Assembly: GCA_002104905.1 (NCBI GenBank)
Contig: MCFE01000336.1
Coordinates: forward strand, 28,259 to 92,258
DNA: 64,000 nt
From: Basidiobolus meristosporus CBS 931.73
Taxonomy: Eukaryota; Basidiobolomycota; Basidiobolomycetes; Basidiobolales; Basidiobolaceae
Direction of reading: 5' to 3'
This document shows positions 44,105 through 54,102 of this stretch, piece by piece; position 1 is the stretch's first letter; every line of letters starts with the position of its first letter. The translations under genes and the position numbers were made by a program. The notes beneath the pieces were generated by a model. The model worked only from the letters and a program-made list of their open reading frames with translations. It was not told the DNA's origin and did no database searches.

Positions 44105-46437
44105 CAGGCGTTTGAACTAATACAGGCGCTCGGATAACAAGTGGGGGAGGGGATACTCTAGTTAAGATTGATGGAGTGGGAATTAGGTAGGTATGAAACA
44201 AGTAAAAGTTATGGATATGGAAGGGAATCGTTTGGTACTTATACACATATCGGATCTACCTTGCAGCGAATAGAAACCGTTCATGTCGATGGTATTATGA
44301 TCGCTGCATTAAATCAGCGCTTGAAACAATGACAAGCGTATAATCGCTACTTGGGTGCCAATCTGATCCTCCAGTTTCCCCGTGCTTACAGGGAAATACA
44401 GATCCGCCTGGTTAGCTTTTTTCGGAAGCGATAGAAAGCCCGGGTGAAATTACAATAACGATTGAATAATGCCAGAAATTGAGCCTGGGAGCTCTTGGGC
44501 TCATGTGTAATCCATTCCCGTTATTGATTCGATGGGTTACCATCGCTATTAGTTCAAATTAGCATCCCTGGAATCTGCCAATGAAGCAGCTGCCAAGAGC
44601 AGGCGAACCCTCCAGTATAACGCTGGTGCAGACAAGCGAATACTCTGATCAGTGTTTTCGGCAGTTGTGCACTGCGATCAGAGTATTTGGTAGTACATGG
44701 TACCAGCCGATTAGCATGCCCTTCATGGCTGAGCTCTGGAAAAACGGAGCAGAAATTTTGTGGAGAAACTCAGATTGAAGATCAAGCGTGAATGAATGGA
44801 TTTCGCCCTCGGAATCTAATCCGTTCCACCAATAGCAATGGGCCAGAATAGTAATGACTTCTCTGCATTATGCGGCATGCCAAATCCCTCTCCAAACACA
44901 ATTACGACACGGACTGATATCACCGGGCTTGCTATTAGCTCACCCCCATGGTTACTCGACAAGCAAAGGCGAACAATGATGTGTAGAGATAGAGCCAACC
45001 GGATATAGCGCATTACCTGAGGCCTATAAACAGTCGTGATGAATGCTGTCACTTGGACCCACTTTGGATAAAGCAGATTCCAACATAGAAATCGTTGATG
45101 GATGAGTATCGGGGTGCTGGGTGTAGATTCCTGTGCGGTTGCTGCAGGCTTAGTTGGTACAGGAAAGTAATATAAATATAAAAGTTAATTAGAGTCACAA
45201 GCTCCATACGATATCTGTCACGAAATGGCAAAAACCCCAACTTTCAGATATTTATCGTTCGGAAATTGGACAATAGACTAGATTCTCAATCCCTAAATGA
45301 TTTGATGGCTCTTATCTATTTCATCATATGATTAGATCTAAGTTACGCTCTGAACACAGCCGTCTTCCATTTTGAGGTAGCTATTTATCGCTATGCAACT
45401 AGATCCCCCAGCAATAATGTCTTATTAGGCTTAGCCAATAGCTCGGATGATAGCCAGCCACTCGTGGTTCGATAATTCGGGAGGTTTATCACCGCTAAGA
45501 GGCTATGAGCGCAGAGTAGCGTTATCAGGCCAAATTGGTCACCCCAGTAAAGGCGGTGGATATTCAATGAAGTGCAAGTCATGAAGTGTTCAAAGTACCA
45601 GCAATATCTGGAGTGCGGGGATCTCATCCCTTGGTTGACACAAATCTCCAAATCCCGTGTGTGCGTGATTAGGTTGCGGTACAGTCCAGAATCCCCACTA
45701 TTAGCTCCACTGGTGTTTAGGGGTAGTGCATGATCACTGCAGTTTAGCGAAAATGGCAAGCAGATAGAAGCTGTTAGTATTCGTAATTTACCAAATCGTA
45801 GTTCGTGTCTTTTCCACATTATTACCAAATCCATTATGTATGCCTCACCTGGAATGTTTTACTCGAGTAATCGTTGCTTATATTGTCTTATCAAAAATCC
45901 GTATTTCGCCCGGATAGGGTCATGATTATGAAATGGCTCGCTTTATATTGGATACACATTTTTGGAACCATCCCAATTAGAGTTACGATTGGAATTCTGA
46001 ATCGTAGGAGTTCGAGTGCACAAACCGTTCTTTAAGGAATATATAGCAAGTGGAATTGGCAACCAGGATACGATTAGGGATTTCAAGAAAAAGTATAATT
46101 TCCACTTGGTGAGTGATCAGTGGAAATAAGGTAATCATGCTGTTGGTAGTGGACAAGTTAGGCCGGTGTGTTACAAGTATTTGATTTACATCTGAATCAA
46201 TCATTTTCTACATTCTTTCTTAGTTGACAGTTTCAATATAGAATACTTCATGCTGACCCCGGGCTTGATTTCCAAGGCATTCATATCTTCTTTGAGCTAG
46301 TAAAGCCCTTGGACTGATCCGCAACTTTCTCTATGACCATATGCTCTTCACCTATTATTGAGTCAAAATAAAAGTAGCTGTACCTTTGAGTAAAATGGGT
46401 AATATTAGGGTAAATTTGCTTTGAGCAATGAGACATG
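44105..46437. other. Long intergenic region upstream of the ABC transporter
   Basis: About 2.3 kb. Should hold the transporter promoter near 44105-44300. Minus frames at 44816-45052, 45049-45240 and 45391-45834 (147 codons) show no recognised family or good start context and are not called. Family A LTR material begins at 46438. Confidence 0.4.
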
Positions 46438-46605
46438 TGTTGTAAATTTTGTAATTACACCTAAATATTCACTTTACTTGGCCACTTAGCTCATTGTCTA
46501 CAAATCTTAGAGAATTGTGTCTAAATTCCTTGTGAGAATTACTTGGAATATTTCACCAAAATATCAGATATCCAGGGCATGAGGAAATCCCAAAGTTGCC
46601 TAAAC
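46438..46605 (+). repeat. Truncated family A LTR
   Basis: Starts TGTTGTAAATTTTGTAATT and follows the LTR for about 168 bases until CCAAAGTTGCCTAAAC, where a second LTR start cuts it off. Confidence 0.75.
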
Positions 46606-46866
46606 TGTTGTAAAATTGGTAATTGCACCTCAATATTCACCCAACTTGGCTGCTTAGAGCATTACCTACAAATCTTATAGAGTTCTTACCAAATTACTTT
46701 TTGAAACTTGCTTGTAATATTTTCACCAAAATATCCGGTACTCAGAAAATGAAATCTTGATAAGATGTCCAAACATTCCCAAAATTTGCACACATGTTCT
46801 CCTAAACATATTCAACATGTTTATTTGCCAAGACCATTTGAAAGTATAACTACTATCTTTACATTC
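46606..46866 (+). repeat. Truncated family A LTR
   Basis: Begins TGTTGTAAAATTGGTAATTGC and runs to about TTACATTCGTTAAC, lacking the last 85 or so bases. It joins directly to a minus-strand gag fragment. Confidence 0.75.
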
Positions 46867-47024
46867 GTTAACAAATATCCCAAAGGCCACTTTCCTGTAG
46901 CAGCTTCCTCAACTTCACCATCTGGACCAGGTAGTTAGATCCATCCAACTTTTCAGTAGAGGGAATAACTCCAGTAATGGCAGTAGCAGATATTTTGGAG
47001 AGTGACAGCTTGGGGCTTGTAGCC
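46867..47024 (-). pseudogene. gag N-terminal fragment, family A (older copy)
   Basis: Encodes a recognisable N-terminal copia gag segment (ISATAITGVIPSTEKLDGSNY ... KLRKLLQESGLWDI). It is preceded on its strand by a mutated primer-binding site (GGCTACAAGCCCC) and the LTR at 47025. Unlike the two neighbouring copies it has no stop after the NY motif (reads NYLVQMVKLR). The rest of the element is missing. Confidence 0.8.
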
Positions 47025-47227
47025 TGTTGTAAAAGTATCAGAGATATTGGAAATGATTGTGAGAACACATAAAGTATGTGGCTTTCACTTGAAATATTTT
47101 TGAATGTAAAATTGTTATTTGTACTTGCATGTGATCTTGATAAAAAAAACCCATATCTTATGTTGAGAAAAGTCTTATTAGCATGTGTGCAAAGATTAGG
47201 GCTGTTGGGATAACTTTGAGAATTCTC
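47025..47227 (-). repeat. Truncated minus-oriented family A LTR
   Basis: Starts TGTTGTAAAAGTATCAGAG at 47025 (minus orientation of the LTR) and stops at 47227, where the plus-oriented LTR begins. The two abut head-to-head. Confidence 0.8.
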
Positions 47228-47576
47228 TGTTGTAAAAGTTTGTAATTCCACCTAAATAGTCACCTAGCTTAGTCACTTAGATCAATACCATCAAAGCCTA
47301 GAGAATACTGACCAAATTCCTTGTTGGGATTTACTTAGAATATTTTCACCAAAATACCAGGTACCCAGAACATGAAGATTCTCAAAGTTGTCCAAACAGC
47401 CCCAAACTTTGCACACATGCTCCTGGAACCTTTCTTAATCTATTCTTTGTGTTTGTATTGCCATGACCATGTAAAAGTATAAATACTACTTTTACATCCA
47501 ATTAATCATTAAGTGAAAACCACATAATCTACTTGTTCTCCCAATCACTTCCAATATTCCCAAGACTCTGACAACA
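47228..47576 (+). repeat. 5' LTR of the interrupted plus-strand family A element
   Basis: Exactly 349 bp, from TGTTGTAAAAGTTTG to CTCTGACAACA. Followed at once by the primer-binding site GGTTATGAGCC. Contains the TATAAATAC core near 47477 between inverted arms. Confidence 0.92.
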
Positions 47577-47588
47577 GGTTATGAGCCT
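47577..47588 (+). other. Primer-binding site (half-tRNA iMet type)
   Basis: GGTTATGAGCCT directly abuts the LTR end. GGTTATGAGCC is complementary to the anticodon stem-loop of eukaryotic initiator tRNA-Met (GGGCUCAUAACC), the primer mode of Drosophila copia and yeast Ty5, rather than to a tRNA 3' end. Confidence 0.8.
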
Positions 47589-48144
47589 CAAGCTGTTACT
47601 CTCTGCAATGTCTACTACTGCTGTCACTGGAATTTTTCCCTCTGCTCAATAGTTTGATGGATCTAACTATCAAGTGGGGTAGGTGAAGATGAAGATGCTG
47701 CTACAAGAAAGAGGCCTTTGGGATATTGTCATGGGAGAAGAATGCCCTCCTAAAAACGTGGGAGAGGAAGCCTTAAAGTACCAGAAGAAAGAAAACAGTG
47801 CCTTCAACTGCATTTGCCTTAATGTCAAGGACAAATTGCTAATTCAATACTCAAGAGCAAAACAGCACAAAATGCCTGGAATGCATTAGAAGACACCTAC
47901 CAGTCATGCTCAGCTGCTGAGAAAATGTATCCCAGACAAAAATTCTTTACTACAAAGATGCTGCCAGGAGAAGAAATGAAAAATCTAATTAACAGAATTA
48001 CCCTGCTGGTAGATCAAATGGAATCTGTGAGTGAACCAACTACTGATGAAGATGTGATAGTTACCATCCTGAATAGCCTGACAGACAGGTTTCAGGGCCT
48101 TGCATCAGCCCTAGAGTCCAGAGCTGAAAATTTGACCTTAAATT
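47577..48144 (+). pseudogene. gag, 5' half, interrupted by a nested element
   Basis: Copia-type gag beginning ATGAGCC within the primer-binding site, with DGSNYQVG then a TAG stop, then KMKMLLQERGLWDIVMGEECP ... a frameshift near 47870 ... and LVDQMESVSEPTTDEDVIVTILNSL. It stops at 48144, where a complete minus-strand element is inserted after AAATT; the frame resumes at 52830. Not functional. Confidence 0.88.
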
Positions 48145-48493
48145 TGTTGTAAGAGTCTTAGAGATATTGGAAGTGATTTGGAGAACAAGTAGATTATGTG
48201 GTTTTCACTTAATGATTTATTGAATGGAAAAGTAGTATTTATACTTTTGCCTGGTCTTGGCACTACAAACACGTAGAATAGATTAAGAAAGGTCCCAAGA
48301 ACATGTGTGCAAAGTTTGGGGCTGTTTGGACAACTTTGAGAATTTTCATGTTCTGGGTACCTGGTATTTTGGTGAAAATATTCTAAGTAAATCCCAACAA
48401 GGAATTTGGTCAGTATTCTCTAGGATTTGAAGGTGATGATCCAAGTGACTAAGTTAGGTGAATATTTAGGTGGAAATATGAACTTTTACAACA
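48145..48493 (-). repeat. 3' LTR of the nested element
   Basis: 349 bp, TGTTGTAAGAGTC to TTTTACAACA on the plus strand. Adjacent bases CTCCTACTC (48494-48502) are the complement of a short polypurine tract, GAGTAGGAG. Confidence 0.93.
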
Positions 48494-48502
48494 CTCCTAC
48501 TC
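48494..48502 (-). other. Polypurine tract
   Basis: On the minus strand GAGTAGGAG lies directly before the 3' LTR, the expected plus-strand primer site. The copy at 61150 has GAGTGGGAG, so one transition has occurred here. Confidence 0.7.
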
Positions 48503-48504
48503 AG

Positions 48505-48975
48505 CTAAATGTTCATACTGACTAGTCCTAGTTTTGACCTAAGATATTCAAACTTGTCTCTAGCTAATGGTTTGGTAAATATGTCTGCAATCATTTCTTC
48601 TGTAGGACAGTAAACTAAGCTAACTAGGTTATTCCCTATAGCTTCACGTATGAAATGATTTCTAGTATCTATGTGCTTGGTTCTAGCATGAAAAGTTGGA
48701 TTTCTACCTAATTGTATACATCCTTGATTATCTTGAAATAAAGTAATAGGCGTTTTTTGACATATGCCTAAATCTGTAAAAAGCTTTCTTAACCACATTG
48801 CTTCTTTTGTAGCTTCACAGGCTGCCATATACTCTGCCTCTGTGGTAGAAAGTGCTATGGTTGGTTGCTTTCTTGAATTCCATGAAATTGCTCCTTTACA
48901 GTAAAGAAAGGTGTATCCTGTGGTGGATCTTCTGTCTTCCAAATTTTGTCCCCAATCAGCATCAGAGTATCCCAC
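48505..48975 (-). pseudogene. copia RNase H
   Basis: Encodes the copia RNase H domain (GYSDADWGQNLEDRRSTTGY, ISWNSRKQPTIALSTTEAEY, RTKHIDTRNHFIREA, DIFTKPLAR). A frameshift near 49083 separates it from the reverse transcriptase frame. D and E active-site residues are visible. Confidence 0.9.
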
Positions 48976-49031
48976 AAGATCCTGTTCTAAATTATTATAA
49001 GTGTATCTTAAGCAGATATCAGCAGTTCCTT

Positions 49032-50015
49032 TTATGTATCTAAAAATTTGCTTAACTGCTGCAATATGATCAGATCCATAGTTCTGCTATGTTGGCTGAC
49101 AACTCCCACTGAATATGAGATATCTGGACGTGTTCCAAGCATGATATACATCAGACTGCTGACCATAGATTGATAAGGAAAGTCAGGGCTTTCAGATGGC
49201 ACCAAGCTCTCTTGATTTGGTTGAGTTTTGACCAAGTTAAGGTTTGTCTCCATTGGGGTAGCTGCCAGTTTACAGTCTTCCATTTTGTACTTCTTTAGTA
49301 TATCTTGAATATACTTGGATTGGCTTAGGGTAATATTCTGGGTACTTCTGTCTATGGAGAACTTAATCCCTAAGTAGTAACTAAGTTCTCCTAGATTGGA
49401 CATCTTGAACTCCTTAGATAGGCTGGATTTAGTCTCTTCCAATGTTGCTAGGTTATTGGCAGCTATAATAAGATCATCCACATATAGAGCTAATAGAACT
49501 GGATTTGCTCTATCTGGCTTATAATATATACTATAGTCAGCATTACTCCTTTTGAAACTCAAAGATTCCAAATAAGAATCTATCTTGCAATTCCAGGCTC
49601 TCAGTGATTGTTTGAGATCATATAGTGACTTTTTAAGCTTGCAGACCAAATGGGGTTTATCCTGGTCAACAAACCCATCAGGTTGGTCCATATACACATC
49701 CTCAGCAAGTTCTCCATTCAAAAATGCAGTTTTTACATCCATTTGATGAATAAAAAACTTATATTTGGCTACAATAGCCAATATTAATCTGATGGAATTA
49801 AACTTGGCTACTGGTGCAAAGGTCTCAGTATAGTCAAGTCCTTTTGTTTGACAGTATCCTTTGGCTACAAGTCTTGCTTTGTATCTTTCAATTGTACCAT
49901 CAACCTTGTATTTTGTCTTCAAGTCCCATCTGCATCCAATTGATTTTTGGTTGATTGGTAATTTGACTAAGTCCCAAGTTTGATTTTCCATCAGGGCCTG
50001 ATATTCCTCAGTCAT
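49032..50015 (-). pseudogene. copia reverse transcriptase
   Basis: A 327-codon frame with the full copia RT pattern: [49 protein letters not shown] (catalytic YVDD), [11 protein letters not shown] and [22 protein letters not shown] stop at about 50022 separates it from the upstream frame (WRSAM in other copies). Non-functional as a polyprotein. Confidence 0.93.
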
Positions 50016-50344
50016 TGCAGATCTCTAAAACTTTGTCTGAGGGCTATTTAGGGCCTCTTTTACAGTCTGGGGTTCATCAATATGGACTGAATAGGCATAG
50101 GCTAAGTTTGTACCCTCATTGATATAGTAATTTGGGCTACTTCTTGTCCAATTGGATCTCCGGGTATTTGATACTGGAATGATCACTTCTGGGATATTCC
50201 TGGGCACTGATACTGGCTGAACCACGGTTGTAGAGTCCTCTGGAGTGAAAAAATTTCATTGTTTTGCTCTGATTCAATCCTGACAATTGGTGGACTTGAG
50301 ATCAAATTTTTGTCATCATTGGATGTCATTTTTTGTGAAAATTT

Positions 50345-51304
50345 TTAATTTTCATCAAACAACACATCCCTGGACTTGATCAGCTTCTTTGCTTTGGTAT
50401 TGTAGAGTCTGTATGCCTTACTCTCATTGCAGTAGCCCAAATATATGCATTTTACACTTTTTGGCTCAAATTTTGACTGATTTCCAGCCAGTTTTTTGGC
50501 ATATGCTGTACACCCAAATATTCTTAGATGTTCTGCACTTGGTCTGTATCCATGCCATGCTTCAAATGGAGTAGAATCACAAAGTATTCTGTTATAACTC
50601 CTATTTTTAAGGTATCCAGCAGTGGCAACTGATTCCGCCCAAAAATCATAGGATAATTTTTGATCATGGATCATAGATCTTGCCATATCAATTATTGATC
50701 TGTTTGTTTGCTCTACAACTCCATTTTGCTGTGGGGAGTATGGTACAGTAGTCTCTTGCTTTATCCCATGAATTTTGCAGAAGTGGATGAAGAGTTTTGA
50801 GGTATATTCTCCACCATTGTCAGAGCGTACTTTCTTAATTTTTTCACCAGTTTCTCTCTCCATCATGGCTTTAAGCTCCCTGAACTTAGACAGAGCTTCT
50901 TCCTTTTTCTCCATGAAGTAGACCCATGCGTATCTTGTATAATCATCAATAAAAGTGATTACATACTTCATCCTGCCTAAGGATAAATTTTGCATAGGTA
51001 CACACAGATCTGAGTGAATTAGATCTAATTTTTTCTTAGTTTTGATTAACCCAGAGCTCTTGAACAGTTGTTGGGCTAGTTTCCCATATATGCAGGCTTC
51101 ACAGTGCTCCAAATTAGCTGGGGGATCAATTTTCACTCCAGAAATTAGCTGATCTTTGATCATTTTGCGCAAATAATCAAAATTGATGTGCCCAAATCTC
51201 CTGTGCCAAAGCATTGGTGTTTCTTCATTTAAGTTACTTATATTGGCTTCCCAATAAGATGGAATATAAGTCAACTTGTATAGATTATGATCTCTGATGC
51301 CCAA
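50345..51304 (-). pseudogene. copia integrase
   Basis: A 319-codon frame with the GAG-pre-integrase zinc region (LWHRRFGHINFDYL ... HCEACIYGK) and the DDE core (HSDLCVPM, FIDDYTRYAWVYF, VRSDNGGEYTS, PYSPQQNGVVEQTNRS). The three catalytic acids are present. The frame ends after RDVLFDEN. Confidence 0.93.
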
Positions 51305-51421
51305 AGCAATATGGGCACCATTTTGATCAGTGATCCTGCATCCAGAATTGTCAAAACTGAAACTGAGTCCTTCTGCTGTAGCCTTGCTTACAGAGAGTAG
51401 GTTCTTGGCTATTTCTAGTAC

Positions 51422-51643
51422 CTAGAGTACTTCTTTAAAGGTCAGTGTATGGCTTCCTTCACTGCTTCTAAGGTTTACTTGGATAGTTCCTTCTCCCACT
51501 GCATCAAGTGTTCTATTGTCACCCATGAAAACCTTCTTAATTGGAATTTCTTGATATTGGGTAAAAAGTTCTTTTTGGTGTGTAAAGTGTTGAGATGCTC
51601 CAGAGTCAATATACCACATCTGAGAATCCTTGTTTGTGGTCAT
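51422..51643 (-). pseudogene. copia aspartic protease fragment
   Basis: Contains MWYIDSGASQHFTHQ, with the DSGA active-site motif, and the KKVFMGDNRTL flap region. Separated from gag and integrase by stops. Confidence 0.85.
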
Positions 51644-52475
51644 ATTTAGTGCAGATATGAACAGTCTATCTTCAGTTGTTGCAGCATTTCCATATTCAGG
51701 CTTCTTTTGCTGATTATCTTTCTTTTTGAAGCACAGGTCTGATGTGTGTCCTTTTCTTTTGCAGTAGTTACAAAACAGGTTGCTGTTGCCTTTATAGGGT
51801 CTTAGATACCTCCTTTGTTGGTTATCATTGCTTATTAAAGCATTTTCCTCTTCTTATTTGTGCTTGATTTTCTTGATTCTTCATCCGGGAGCCTTCCATA
51901 TACGTAATTTAAGGTCAAATCTTCAGTTCTGGACTCTAGGGCTGATACAAGGCCTTGAAACTTGTCTATCAGGCTATTCAGGATGGTAACTATCACATCC
52001 TTATCAGTAGTTGGTACGCCCACAGATTCCATCTCATCTACCAGCAGGGTAATTCTGTTAATTAGATTTTTCATTTCTTCTCCTGGCAGCATCTCTGTAG
52101 TAAAGAATTTTTGTCTGGGATACATTTTCTCAGCAGCTGAGCATGACTGGTAGGTGTCTTCTAATGCATTCCAGGCATTCTTTGCTGTTTTTGCTCTTGA
52201 GTATTGAATTAGCAATTTGTCCTTGACATTAAGGCAAATGCAGTTGAAGGCACTTTTTTCTTTCTTCTGGTACTTTAAGGCTTCCTCTCCCACATTTTTT
52301 AGGAGGGCATTCTTCTCCCATGACAATATCCCAAAGGCCTCTTTCTTGTAGCAGCATCTTCATCTTCACCTACCCCACTTGGTAGTTAGATCCATCCAAC
52401 TTTTCAGCAGAGGGAAAAATTCCAGTAATGGCAGTAGTAGACATTGCAGAGAGTGCCAGCTTGGGGCTCATAACC
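51644..52475 (-). pseudogene. copia gag
   Basis: UBN2-type gag (KLDGSNYQVG-stop; CLNVKDKLLIQYSRAKTAKNAW; MKNLINRITLLVDEMESV), then the zinc knuckle CNYCKRKGHTSDLC. Main open part is 51835-52326. Breaks include the TAG after NYQVG and a frameshift before the zinc knuckle. The ATG at 52470 lies inside the primer-binding site. Confidence 0.88.
52464..52475 (-). other. Primer-binding site of the nested element
   Basis: On the minus strand the 5' LTR is followed at once by GGTTATGAGCCCC, complementary to the anticodon stem-loop of initiator tRNA-Met. The ATG in it is in frame with gag (ATGAGCCCCAAGCTG). Confidence 0.82.
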
Positions 52476-52824
52476 TTTTGTAAGAGTCTTGGAGATATTG
52501 GAAGTGATTTGGAGAACAAGTAGATTATTTGGTTTTCACTTAATGATTTATTGAATGTAAAAGTAGTATTTATACTTTTACCTGGTCTTTGCATTACAAA
52601 CACTGAGAATAGGTTAAGGAAGGTCCCAAGAGCATGTGTGCAAAGTTTGGGGCTGTTTGGACAACTTTGCAAATTTTGATGTTCTGGGTACCTGGTACTT
52701 TGGTGAAAATATTCTAAGTAAATCCCAACAAGGAATTTGGTCAGTATTCTCTAGGATATGAAGGTAATGATCTAAGTGACTAAGTTAGGTGAATATTTAG
52801 GTGGAAATACAAACTTTTACAACA
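52476..52824 (-). repeat. 5' LTR of the nested element
   Basis: 349 bp. The inner end has a G-to-T change (TTTTGTAAGAG instead of TGTTGTAAGAG). The outer end TTTTACAACA abuts the AAATT target duplication. Confidence 0.93.
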
Positions 52825-53194
52825 AAATTACCTATATGGATGGCTCCTGGATGAAGAATTAAGAAAATCAAGCGCAAATAAGAAGGAAGAAGAAAATGCT
52901 TTAATAAGCAATGATAACCAACAAAGGAGGTATCTAAGACCCTACAAAGGCAACAGCAACCTGTTTTGTAACTACTGCAAAAGAAAAGGACACACATCAG
53001 ACCTGTGCTTCAAAAAGAAAGATAATCAGCAAAAGATGCCTGAATATGGAAATGCTGCCACAACTGAAGATAGACTATTCATATCTGCACTAAATATGAT
53101 CACAAAAAAGGATTCTCAAATGTGGTATATTGACTCTGGAGCATCTCAACACTTTACACACCAACAAGAACTTTTTACCCAATATCAAGAAATT
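52825..53194 (+). pseudogene. gag 3' part and protease start of the interrupted plus element
   Basis: Continues the frame broken at 48144: after AAATT it reads the YGWLLDEELRKSSANKKEEENA region, then the zinc knuckle CNYCKRKGHTSDLC and the protease motif MWYIDSGASQHFTHQQ, until TATCAAGAAATT, where another insertion begins at about 53195. Confidence 0.85.
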
Positions 53195-53594
53195 TCAAGG
53201 TTCTGGGCTGAAAAGTTTTTCTAGATGAAAACCAAAAACAATTTTTAAAAGTTTTGTCTTTGAGACTTTTGGTAAATCTTGATCTCTTTTTTGGATGACA
53301 AAAAATTTCTAAGCCAAAAAGTTTTTTCCAGATGCAAACAAAAAATTATTTTTTTATCTCAAAAGTTTTGTTGCTAAGATTAAATAATAGTATATTTTTA
53401 AGTTATACATTTAACATAAAACTTACACATTAATAATTATTGATATATGCATCTATGGTATAAGTTTAATAATACGAAAAAAAACTTCTTTTTGATGAAA
53501 AATTTTATTTTTACATATGAACAATGGTTACAAAAAGTAATTGTTGTAGTTGGGTTTGAATGTTTATACATTGTAAAATTTGACGTCCCAGGTC
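53195..53594. mobile_element. 400-bp AT-rich insertion, MITE-like
   Basis: Interrupts the protease region between GAAATT and TTAAGAAGG, which are joined by only four bases in other copies. It is very A+T-rich with no coding capacity. The ends show a short imperfect inverted match (TTCTGGGC at 53201 and GTCCCAGGT at 53585). This could be a non-autonomous DNA transposon; the target duplication is unclear. Confidence 0.5.
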
Positions 53595-53624
53595 TTAAGA
53601 AGGTTTTCATGGGTGACAATAGAG
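53595..53624 (+). pseudogene. Short protease fragment after the insertion
   Basis: Thirty bases, AAGAAGGTTTTCATGGGTGA and CAATAGAG, continue the KKVFMGDNR protease segment before a family A LTR begins. Confidence 0.7.
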
Positions 53625-53973
53625 TGTTGTAAAAATTTGAATTTCCACCTAAATATTCACCTAACTTAGTCACTTAGATCATTACCTTCATATCCTAGAG
53701 AATACTGACTAAATTCCTTGTTGGCATTTACTTAGAATATTTTCACCAAAATACTAGATACCCAGAACATCAAAATTCTCAAAGTTGTCCAAACAGCCCC
53801 AAACTTTGCACACATGTTCTTGGGACCTTCCTTAACCTATTCTCAGTGTTTGTAATGCCAAGACCAGGTAAAAGTATAAATACTACTTTTACATTAAATA
53901 AATCATTAAGCAAAAACCACATAATCTACTAGTTCTCCCAATCACTTCCAATATCTCCAAGACTCTTACAACA
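53625..53973 (+). repeat. Full-length family A LTR, plus orientation
   Basis: 349 bp from TGTTGTAAAAATTTG to CTCTTACAACA. Flanking pentamers differ (AGAG/T before, TTTTG after), so it is not a simple solo LTR; recombination between copies has joined different flanks. Inverted arms GTAAAAGTA (53868-53876) and TACTTTTAC (53884-53892) surround the TATAAATA core. Confidence 0.9.
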
Positions 53974-54097
53974 TTTTGAATGTCTTGGTCTAAATTAAGA
54001 CTGGTCAGTATGAATGCTTGGTGAGGTAGGGTTGTTGTGAGAATTTGTAAATCCACCTAAACATTAACCTAACTTAGTTAATTAAATCAATACCTTT
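53974..54097 (+). pseudogene. pol 3' end plus truncated LTR
   Basis: 53974-54031 matches the end of the internal region in plus orientation (TTTTGAATGTCTTGGTCTAA ... CTGGTCAGTATGAA). It is followed at 54032 by an LTR start (TGTTGTGAGAATTTGTAAAT) that stops after about 66 bases. Confidence 0.7.
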
Positions 54098-54102
54098 AGA
54101 AT

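Larger units (their letters stand above)
48145..52824 (-). mobile_element. Complete family A Ty1/copia retrotransposon, nested
   Basis: 4680 bp with two 349-bp LTRs, flanked by AAATT at 48140-48144 and 52825-52829. On the minus strand the order is LTR, primer-binding site, gag, protease, integrase, reverse transcriptase, RNase H, polypurine tract, LTR, the Pseudoviridae/copia order. By eye the LTRs differ at about 20 of 349 positions, so insertion is not recent. Several stops and frameshifts interrupt the polyprotein, so it is non-autonomous. It sits inside the gag gene of another family A copy. Confidence 0.95.

Noticed and set aside
39695-44115. Multiple plus- and minus-strand frames overlapping the ABC transporter
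   Set aside because: Shadows of a 1441-codon gene with complete ABC motifs.
45391-45834. 147-codon minus frame upstream of the transposon block
   Set aside because: No recognisable domain, no splice partners and poor composition; more likely a chance frame.
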